This document shows positions 57,931 through 64,000 of a DNA stretch of 64,000 nucleotides, one piece after another. The position numbers were made by a program, and so were the translations under genes. The notes under the pieces are model-generated. The model saw only the letters and a list, made by a program, of their open reading frames with translations, did not search any database and had not been told where the DNA came from. This DNA comes from Mycolicibacter nonchromogenicus (GTDB taxonomy: Bacteria; Actinomycetota; Actinomycetes; Mycobacteriales; Mycobacteriaceae): the NCBI RefSeq assembly GCF_002101775.1, contig NZ_LQPI01000022.1:1-64000 (forward strand), given 5' to 3'. Position 1 is the first letter of the stretch. Every line of letters begins with the position of its first letter.

Positions 57931-58782
57931 ATGTCGGCTCCATCCGAGTTCCGTCTCGACCAGCGACGGGTGTCTGTGGCGCGCGACGCCGCTGCGGTCT
58001 GGCGGGTGCTCGAAGAGGATCCGATCGGCTCGTGCATGGTCGCCGCCCGGGTCGCCGATCACGGGGTCGATCCCCGGATGATCGGCGGCGAATTGTGGAC
58101 GCGCGGCGGCGTGGCGGAATCCCTGTGCTACGCGGGCGCGAACCTGATCCCGCTGCGCGGCACCGCAGCCGATCTCACCGCCTTCGCCGATAAGGCGGTG
58201 GGTGCCATCCGGCGTTGCTCGTCGTTGGTGGGACGAGCCGAATTGGTGGTCCCGATGTGGCAGCGTCTCGCCGACTCCTGGGGTCCGGCCCGTGACGTGC
58301 GCGAGAGTCAACCGTTGATGGCGTTGCACTCCATGCCCGCGTGCCCGATGGACACCGAAGTGCGCCAAGTCCGTCCCGACGAGCTCGACGCGTATCTGGT
58401 GGCCGCCGTCGACATGTTCATCGGTGAGGTCGGGGTGGATCCGCGGGCCGGCGACGGCGGCCGCGCCTACCGCCGCCGGGTGGCCAACCTGATCGCGGCG
58501 GGCCGCGCCTGGGCACGATTCGAGCGGGGCGAGGTCGTGTTCAAGGCCGAGGTGGGTTCCCAGTCGCCGACGGTGGGGCAGATCCAGGGTGTGTGGGTAC
58601 ATCCGGACCGACGTGGACACGGGCTGGGAGCCGGCGGCACCGCCATGCTGGCAGCGGTGCTCGTCGGCACCGGGCGCATTGCCAGCCTCTACGTCAACGA
58701 CTTCAACGAGGTGGCGCGGTCCACCTATGAGCGCGTGGGTTTCACCCAGGTCGGCACCTTCGCGACCGTGCTGCTCGACTGA
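57931..58782 (+). CDS. GNAT acetyltransferase (Rv2867c-like)
   Basis: The 283-residue protein has a DUF4081-type N-terminal half, then a C-terminal GNAT domain with motif A as WVHPDRRGHGLG (about residues 223-234). The C-terminus ends NDFNEVARSTYERVGF. The acetylated target is unknown. It is 55 bp after ispG. ATG 57931 is preferred over TTG 57907. Confidence 0.88.
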   Translation: MSAPSEFRLDQRRVSVARDAAAVWRVLEEDPIGSCMVAARVADHGVDPRMIGGELWTRGGVAESLCYAGANLIPLRGTAADLTAFADKAVGAIRRCSSLVGRAELVVPMWQRLADSWGPARDVRESQPLMALHSMPACPMDTEVRQVRPDELDAYLVAAVDMFIGEVGVDPRAGDGGRAYRRRVANLIAAGRAWARFERGEVVFKAEVGSQSPTVGQIQGVWVHPDRRGHGLGAGGTAMLAAVLVGTGRIASLYVNDFNEVARSTYERVGFTQVGTFATVLLD

Positions 58783-58901
58783 TCTGCGGGGCTCCAAATC
58801 CCCGCGACCGGCGCGGCAAAAGTTCGTGCGGCGAACACTATGACCGCCGGCGCGGTGCGCCTCCGCCCGGCGACCGTGTCCGTTTCGTAACATCAGCCCC
58901 A

Positions 58902-60722
58902 ATGACAACTGCACGCTCATTCGTCACACGCGTCACGGGTCTGGTGACAGTGCTGCTGACCGCAGCCGGACTGGCCGCCTGCACACCGCGCCCCGACGGC
59001 CCAGGGCCTGTCGCAGAGCTGTTCTTCGCCGCACTGGGCGCCGGCGACACCGCGGCCGCCGCCGAGCTCAGCGACGACCCGTCCGCGGCCCGCAGTGCCC
59101 TCAACGCCGCCTGGGCGGGCTTGCAGGCCGAACATCTGGACGCCCAACTGCTCGGCGCGCGCTACAACGACGACACCGGCAGCGTCGCCTATCGCTACAC
59201 CTGGGCGCTGCCGAAGAACCGGACCTGGTCCTACGATGGCCAGCTCAAGATGGTCCGTAACGAAGGCCGCTGGATGGTCCGCTGGACGGCGACCGACCTG
59301 CACCCCAAGTTGGGGGAGCACCAGACCTTCGCGTTACGCGCCGACCCCCCGCGCCGTGCCGCCGTCAACGAGGCGGGCGGCACCGACGTGCTGGTGCCGG
59401 GCTACGTGTACCGCTACCAGTTGGACGCCACCCGGGCCGGACGAAACCTGATGCGCACCGCGGGTGCGGTGGTCGACACCCTGCGGGGCTTCGACGAGGC
59501 ACTGGGCGATCCGCAGCGACTGGCCGAGCAGGCCAGCTCCTCGGCGACGCCACTCGACCTGATCACGTTGCGCAAAGCCGACCACGACCGGGTCGAGGCA
59601 GCGATCGGCGCGCTGCCCGGAGTCGTGATCACCCCGCAGGCCGACCTGCTGCCCACCGATGACCACTTCGCGCCGATGCTGCTCAGCGAGGTCAAGAAGG
59701 CGGTCGGAACCCAGCTCGAAGGTGCCGCGGGCTGGCGGGTCGTCAGCGAGAACCAGAACGGCGTCGACGTGGCGGTCCTGCACGAGGTCGATCCGGCCCC
59801 GGCCCCCTCGCTGACCATCAGCGTGGACCGAACGGTGCAGCGCGCCGCCCAGAACGCGGTCAACACCCGCGGCGACAAGGCGATGATCGTCGTGATCAAG
59901 CCGTCGACCGGTGAACTGCTCGCCGTCGCACAGAACGCCGCCGCCGATGCGGACGGTCTGGTGGCGACCAGCGGCCTGTATCCCCCCGGCTCGACGTTCA
60001 AGATGGTCACCGCGGGTGCGGCGATCGAACGGGACATGGTGCGGCCGAACTCCATGGTGGGTTGTCCCGGTGAGCTCGACATCGGTCAGCGCACCATCCC
60101 CAACTACGGTGGGTTCGACTTGGGCCTGGTGCCGATGTCGCGGGCCTTCGCCAATTCGTGCAACACCACCTTCGCCGAGCTGGCCAGCCGGATGCCGCCG
60201 CGGGCGCTGTCGCAGGCGGCCAGCCGCTACGGGATTGGGGTGGACTACCTGGTTGACGGCATCACCACCGTCACCGGTTCGGTTCCGCCGACAGTGGATC
60301 TGGCCGAGCGCACCGAGGACGGATTCGGTCAGGGCAAGGTGCTGGCCAGCCCCTTCGGTGTGGCCCTGGCCGCGGCCACGGTGGCCGCAGGACGCACCCC
60401 GGTGCCCCAGTTGATCGAAGGCCGGCCGACGGCGGTCAACGGCCCGGCGGTGCCCCCGGTGAGCGCGGAGATACTCGACGGGCTGCGCGAGATGATGCGG
60501 CTGGTCGTCACCGACGGAACCGCACGGGACATCGCCGGCTGCGGCCCGGTCTATGGCAAGACCGGGGAGGCCGAATTCGCCGGCGGCTCGCATTCCTGGT
60601 TTGCCGGATACCGCGGCGACATGGCCTTCGCATCGCTGATCGTCGGGGGCGGCAGCTCGCAGTACGCGGTCCGGATGACCAAGGTGATGTTCGACTCGCT
60701 GCCGGACAACTTCCTGCTCTGA
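58902..60722 (+). CDS. Penicillin-binding lipoprotein
   Basis: This 606-residue lipoprotein has a lipobox ending GLAAC with Cys27. An NTF2-like (MecA N-terminal type) domain (about 30-130), a dimerisation segment and a transpeptidase domain follow, with motifs Ser364-Thr-Phe-Lys367 (SxxK), Ser419-Cys-Asn421 (SxN) and Lys553-Thr-Gly (KTG). It is predicted to cross-link peptidoglycan outside the membrane; Rv2864c is the counterpart. A TAACAT box lies 8 nt before ATG 58902. Confidence 0.93.
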   Translation: MTTARSFVTRVTGLVTVLLTAAGLAACTPRPDGPGPVAELFFAALGAGDTAAAAELSDDPSAARSALNAAWAGLQAEHLDAQLLGARYNDDTGSVAYRYTWALPKNRTWSYDGQLKMVRNEGRWMVRWTATDLHPKLGEHQTFALRADPPRRAAVNEAGGTDVLVPGYVYRYQLDATRAGRNLMRTAGAVVDTLRGFDEALGDPQRLAEQASSSATPLDLITLRKADHDRVEAAIGALPGVVITPQADLLPTDDHFAPMLLSEVKKAVGTQLEGAAGWRVVSENQNGVDVAVLHEVDPAPAPSLTISVDRTVQRAAQNAVNTRGDKAMIVVIKPSTGELLAVAQNAAADADGLVATSGLYPPGSTFKMVTAGAAIERDMVRPNSMVGCPGELDIGQRTIPNYGGFDLGLVPMSRAFANSCNTTFAELASRMPPRALSQAASRYGIGVDYLVDGITTVTGSVPPTVDLAERTEDGFGQGKVLASPFGVALAAATVAAGRTPVPQLIEGRPTAVNGPAVPPVSAEILDGLREMMRLVVTDGTARDIAGCGPVYGKTGEAEFAGGSHSWFAGYRGDMAFASLIVGGGSSQYAVRMTKVMFDSLPDNFLL

Positions 60723-60767
60723 CCGCTGTGCGGCACGGCCCGGCCGACGCCGGTAAATTGAGAAGCC

Positions 60768-61352
60768 GTGACGGGTCTCAGCGACGACATGGCCGACATG
60801 GCCCTGCGGATCTCGGATGCGGACCGCAACGGCACGCTGCGCCGCCTGCACAACGCCGTCTCCCTCGGATTGATCGACATCGGGGAGTTCGAGGAGCGCG
60901 CGGCCCAGGTGTCGCAGGCGCGGATGCGCTCGGAGCTCGACACCCTGATCGGTGATCTGCCCGGCCCGCGCGCCATCGTGACCTCGGCCGCCGACCGTGT
61001 CGAGCTGCGCGGCTGGGCGGGGTCGCTCAGACGTCACGGGGAATGGATCGTGCCGACCCGGCTGGCATTGGTGCGGCGCCTGGGCTCGGTCGACCTCGAC
61101 CTCACCAAGGCCCGGTTCGCCGGACCGGTCGTGGTGATCGAACTCGACATGCGATTCGGCTCGGTCGACATCCGCCTGCCCGACGGTGCCAGTGCCTCGA
61201 TCGACGATGTCGAGGTCTACGGCGGCAGCGCCCGCGATCGCCGCACCGACCCGCCCGCCGAAGGCACTCCGCACCTGGTGCTGACCGGCCGCGTGGTGTG
61301 CGGCTCGGTGGACATCAGGGGTCCTCGGCGCAAGCTGCGCTGGCGGCACTGA
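60768..61352 (+). CDS. DUF1707 domain protein
   Basis: The 194-residue protein starts with a DUF1707 motif (ALRISDADRNGTLRRLHNAV) of actinobacterial proteins, typically with the downstream EFEERAAQVSQAR, followed by a beta-rich part with repeated GSVDIRLPDG and GSVDIRG phrases. There is no membrane helix. The function is unknown. GTG 60768 has a TAAATT box 8 nt upstream. map follows. Confidence 0.82.
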   Translation: MTGLSDDMADMALRISDADRNGTLRRLHNAVSLGLIDIGEFEERAAQVSQARMRSELDTLIGDLPGPRAIVTSAADRVELRGWAGSLRRHGEWIVPTRLALVRRLGSVDLDLTKARFAGPVVVIELDMRFGSVDIRLPDGASASIDDVEVYGGSARDRRTDPPAEGTPHLVLTGRVVCGSVDIRGPRRKLRWRH

Positions 61353-61362
61353 CCAGCTCCGT

Positions 61363-61368
61363 TAAGCT
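61363..61368 (+). promoter_or_regulatory. -10 box for leaderless map
   Basis: TAAGCT ends 6 nt before ATG 61375 (and 3 nt before GTG 61372), favouring the ATG as the start. Confidence 0.5.
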
Positions 61369-61374
61369 GGCGTG

Positions 61375-62232
61375 ATGCCTGTTCGTGCCCCGCTTTCCCC
61401 CGGCGTGCTGTCTCCGACGCTGCCGGTACCCCGCATGATCCCGCGTCCGGAATACGTCGGCCGTGCCACGGCTGCCGAGGGGTCCGAACCGTGGGTGCAG
61501 ACGCCCGAGGTGATCGAGAAGATGCGGGTGGCATGCCGAATTGCCGCGGGTGCACTGGCCGAGGCGGGCAAGGCTGTGGCGCCCGGGGTGACCACCGATG
61601 CGCTGGATCGCATCGCCCACGAGTACATGATCGACCACGGGGCATATCCATCGACGTTGGGCTACAAGGGTTTTCCCAAGTCGTGCTGCACGTCGCTCAA
61701 CGAAGTCATCTGTCACGGCATCCCGGACTCGACGGTGATCGCCGACGGCGACATCGTCAACATCGACGTCACCGCCTACATCGACGGCGTGCACGGCGAC
61801 ACCAACGCCACCTTCCTGGCCGGGGACGTCTCAGAAGAACACCGGCTGCTGGTCGAGCGCACCCACGAGGCCACCATGCGCGCCATCAAGGCGGTGAAAC
61901 CGGGCCGCGCACTGTCGGTGATCGGTCGGGTGATCGAGTCCTACGCGAACCGGTTCGGCTACAACGTGGTCCGGGATTTCACCGGTCACGGGATCGGCAC
62001 CACCTTCCACAATGGCCTGGTGATCCTGCACTACGACCAACCCGAAGTCGACACCATCATCGAGCCGGGGATGACGTTCACCATCGAACCGATGATCAAC
62101 CTCGGCAGCCTGGACTACGAGATCTGGGACGACGACTGGACCGTGGTCACCAGTGACGGGCAGTGGAGCGCCCAGTTCGAGCACACTCTGGTGGTCACCG
62201 ACGATGGAGCCGAGATACTGACCCTGCCATGA
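61375..62232 (+). CDS. map: Methionine aminopeptidase (MapB-like)
   Basis: MetAP removes the initiator Met. The 285-residue protein has the N-terminal Pro-rich SH3-ligand-like extension ([15 protein letters not shown]) found in actinobacterial MapB. The five metal ligands are evident: two Asp in [16 protein letters not shown], His in TGHGIG, Glu in IEPMIN and Glu in FEHTL. HGIPD and [12 protein letters not shown] are typical type I signatures. ATG 61375 is preferred because of the -10 box spacing. Confidence 0.97.
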   Translation: MPVRAPLSPGVLSPTLPVPRMIPRPEYVGRATAAEGSEPWVQTPEVIEKMRVACRIAAGALAEAGKAVAPGVTTDALDRIAHEYMIDHGAYPSTLGYKGFPKSCCTSLNEVICHGIPDSTVIADGDIVNIDVTAYIDGVHGDTNATFLAGDVSEEHRLLVERTHEATMRAIKAVKPGRALSVIGRVIESYANRFGYNVVRDFTGHGIGTTFHNGLVILHYDQPEVDTIIEPGMTFTIEPMINLGSLDYEIWDDDWTVVTSDGQWSAQFEHTLVVTDDGAEILTLP

Positions 62233-62300
62233 CCGGTGGCTGTTGTCTGTTGGCCCGCTGAGGGGCCTGCCAAAAGCGCCCCCTGCCGCGCGAGGGCCTG

Positions 62301-62306
62301 TAGCGT
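62301..62306 (+). promoter_or_regulatory. -10 box for leaderless hydrolase-like gene
   Basis: TAGCGT ends 7 nt before ATG 62314. Confidence 0.4.
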
Positions 62307-62313
62307 TGCGCAG

Positions 62314-62877
62314 ATGCCGGGCACGATGATGACCATCGACGGGTTCCCGATCCCGGTCGATGTGGCAGGCCCGCAGAACGGGCCGGTCGTGGTCGTGCTC
62401 GCCGCGGCCCAGCACCCGCTCACCGCGTACGACGCGGTCTGTCAGCGGTTGCACACCGCGTCACTGCGCACCATCGTGATCGGTGCCGACCCGCGTCTGA
62501 CGCCCAAGTCGGTGATCGGCATCCTCGATTCGCTGGGCGTGCAGTGCGGCGTGCTGGTGGGAGATCGCACCGGTGCTGACAATGCCTGGGAGCTTGCCGC
62601 GACGCGCCCGGATCGCTTCACCGGCCTGGTGGCGCTCGACCGCGGTCATCCCCGCGCGCCGGACCTCAACGGTGCGGTTCGCGACGAGCGGTGCCCTCCG
62701 GTGGAGATCAACACCACTGTGCTGGTCAGTACCCGTGCCACGGCGTCGGTGGCCAATGCCAGCCAACGGTTCGTCTACGGAGATCACCGCCTGGTGACAC
62801 TGCCCGGCCGGCGCAGCGCGAGTGAGTTCACCGCGCAGTTCGCCATGGAGATCGTGTTGCGAGCCAGCACCTGGTGA
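62314..62877 (+). CDS. Alpha/beta-hydrolase-fold protein without a clear nucleophile
   Basis: The 187-residue protein looks like a compact alpha/beta-hydrolase fold (VVVVLAAAQHPLTAYDAVC; VQCGVLVGDRTGADNAWELA; RPDRFTGLVALDRG). The usual nucleophile elbow GxSxG is replaced by GDRTG, so the catalytic Ser is missing. YGDHRLV could hold the usual His. It may be a non-enzymatic or substrate-binding relative. It lies between map and glnA4, which I recall as neighbours in M. tuberculosis. Confidence 0.65.
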   Translation: MPGTMMTIDGFPIPVDVAGPQNGPVVVVLAAAQHPLTAYDAVCQRLHTASLRTIVIGADPRLTPKSVIGILDSLGVQCGVLVGDRTGADNAWELAATRPDRFTGLVALDRGHPRAPDLNGAVRDERCPPVEINTTVLVSTRATASVANASQRFVYGDHRLVTLPGRRSASEFTAQFAMEIVLRASTW

Positions 62878-62970
62878 CTTTTCGTCAGCTGGAGATCGTC
62901 GGCTGAGCGCGGGCGGGTAGCCTGACAGCACTCAAATGTCAGGGACGACCGTCGTCGGCGAAGGAGCACA

Positions 62971-64000
62971 ATGACCCGGCCCGCGATGCTCTCCCAGGCA
63001 GAGCTGCAAGAACTGGTCGCCTCCGGCGAGATCGACACCGTGGTGGTGGCATTCGCCGATATGCAGGGCCGGTTGGTCGGTAAGCGGGTCGCGGCCGAAC
63101 ATTTCCTGGCCGAGGTCGCCGGACACGGCATGGAAGCCTGCAGCTACCTGCTGGCCGTCGACGTGGAGATGAACACCGTCCCGGGCTACTCCATCGCGGA
63201 CTGGGGAACCGGCTATGGCGACCTGGTGCTCAGACCCGACCTCGCCACGCTGCGCCGCATTCCATGGCTGCCCGGCACCGCGCACGTGCTGGCCGACGCG
63301 CACTGGCCGGACGGTGGCCCGGTCGCGGTGGCACCCCGCCAGATTCTGGCAAGCCAGATCGCTCGACTGACCGAGCGCGGGCTGGTGGCCTATGCCGCAA
63401 CGGAGTTGGAGTTCCTGGTCTTCGAGGACAGCTACCGTCAGGCGTGGGCCAGCGGGTATCGCGGGCTGACACCGGGCACGGACTACAACGCCGACTACGG
63501 CCTGGTCGCCGGCACTCGGCTGGAGCCGCTGCTGCGCGACATCCGCCTGGGTATGACCGGAGCAGGCCTGCGCTGTGAGGGCGTCAAGGGAGAGTGCAAC
63601 AACGGCCAGCAGGAGATCACCTTCCGCTACGAAGAGGCGCTGACCACCTGCGACAACCACAGCGTCTACAAGAGTGGCGCCAAGGAGATCGCCGACCAGC
63701 ACGGCAAGAGCCTGACGTTCATGGCCAAGTTCGACCAGCGCGAGGGCAACAGCTGCCACGTGCACCTGTCATTGCGCAGTACCGAGGGAGCGCCGGTGTT
63801 CGCCGATCCGGCGGCACCGCACGGTATGTCGGCGCTGTTCCGCGGCTTCTTGGCCGGGGTGCTGGACACGCTGCCCGACCTGACCCTGTTCTATGCGCCG
63901 AACATCAACTCCTACAAGCGATTCGTCGGGGGCAGCTTCGCGCCTACGGCGATCGCGTGGGGCCTGGACAATCGCACCTGTGCGCTGCGGGTTCTGGGCG
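62971..64000 (+). CDS. glnA4: Glutamine synthetase family protein (GlnA4-like), 3' end cut by window
   Basis: The window ends inside this gene (343 codons seen). Glutamine-synthetase-type motifs are clear: FADMQGRLVGKRV, the metal-binding ELEFLVFED, NNGQQEITFRY, and GNSCHVHLSL, then APNINSYKRFVGGSFAPT with the ATP-site region. This family branch includes gamma-glutamylpolyamine and ethanolamine synthetases, so it need not be a true glutamine synthetase. aaggagc precedes ATG 62971. By position it is the Rv2860c equivalent. Confidence 0.93.
   Translation, partial: MTRPAMLSQAELQELVASGEIDTVVVAFADMQGRLVGKRVAAEHFLAEVAGHGMEACSYLLAVDVEMNTVPGYSIADWGTGYGDLVLRPDLATLRRIPWLPGTAHVLADAHWPDGGPVAVAPRQILASQIARLTERGLVAYAATELEFLVFEDSYRQAWASGYRGLTPGTDYNADYGLVAGTRLEPLLRDIRLGMTGAGLRCEGVKGECNNGQQEITFRYEEALTTCDNHSVYKSGAKEIADQHGKSLTFMAKFDQREGNSCHVHLSLRSTEGAPVFADPAAPHGMSALFRGFLAGVLDTLPDLTLFYAPNINSYKRFVGGSFAPTAIAWGLDNRTCALRVLG

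Noticed and set aside
59334-61349. A 671-codon open frame on the minus strand opposite the penicillin-binding lipoprotein and DUF1707 genes
   Set aside because: The plus strand encodes motif-bearing proteins here; the minus frame is rich in His, Asp and Arg and has no domain.

Overview
The window is high-GC actinobacterial DNA from the family Mycobacteriaceae. The evidence is a neighbouring PE/PPE gene pair, a PGRS-type glycine-rich secreted protein, a PE-PPE-domain hydrolase, and a gene order that follows the M. tuberculosis stretch I remember as Rv2923c-Rv2860c, inverted. That backbone is smc-ftsY-amt-glnB-glnD-ffh, then rpsP-khpA-rimM-trmD, rplS-lepB-rnhB, yraN-comM-dprA, viuB...xerC, rpsB-tsf-amiC, pyrH-frr-cdsA-rlmN, dxr-rip1-ispG and map-glnA4. 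A slow-growing environmental mycobacterium (for example near the M. terrae group) would fit, but the species cannot be fixed from the sequence alone. Synteny statements rest on memory of the M. tuberculosis map, not on a search.

Layout. 0-2.5 kb: a 16-bp tandem repeat, two minus-strand enzymes (LmbE-like, DJ-1/PfpI-like), OsmC and acylphosphatase. 2.5-7.4 kb: smc and ftsY. 7.4-13.2 kb: accessory genes (secreted GH6 glycosidase, Nudix, SDR, secreted PE-PPE hydrolase, signal-peptide PGRS protein). 13.4-16.2 kb: nitrogen control (amt, glnB and a glnD cut down to its nucleotidyltransferase part). 16.2-19.7 kb: a repeat-rich spacer, a small Cys-rich secreted protein and a PE-PPE operon. 19.7-30 kb: SRP protein Ffh, an amidohydrolase, a DD-carboxypeptidase, the ribosome-maturation operon, signal peptidase, RNase HII and a GNAT protein with a GyrA-like N-terminus. 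30-37.8 kb: yraN-comM-dprA, a siderophore-interacting protein, a lactate 2-monooxygenase, xerC, a hydrolase and an M23 protein. 37.8-41.7 kb: rpsB-tsf, amidase, MarR. 41.7-49.1 kb: a seven-gene minus-strand operon for a hydrogenase-4/complex-I-like membrane complex with its ArsR regulator. 49.2-64 kb: pyrH-frr-cdsA-rlmN, an AraC/glyoxalase pair, the MEP-pathway genes dxr and ispG around the rip1 protease, a penicillin-binding lipoprotein, map, and the start of a glutamine-synthetase-family gene.

How it fits together. Most of the window is translation, secretion and envelope housekeeping in tight operons with 1-4 bp overlaps. Many transcription units start leaderless, with a TANNNT box 6-7 nt before ATG or GTG. 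The accessory islands carry the novelty: a complex-I-like (Ehr-type) operon whose large subunit has lost the nickel cysteines, secreted PE/PGRS-like proteins that use ordinary signal peptides, a truncated glnD beside glnB, a GyrA-tail/GNAT fusion, and several short repeat families (16-bp, 55-bp tandem and 56-bp palindromic) at gene ends.
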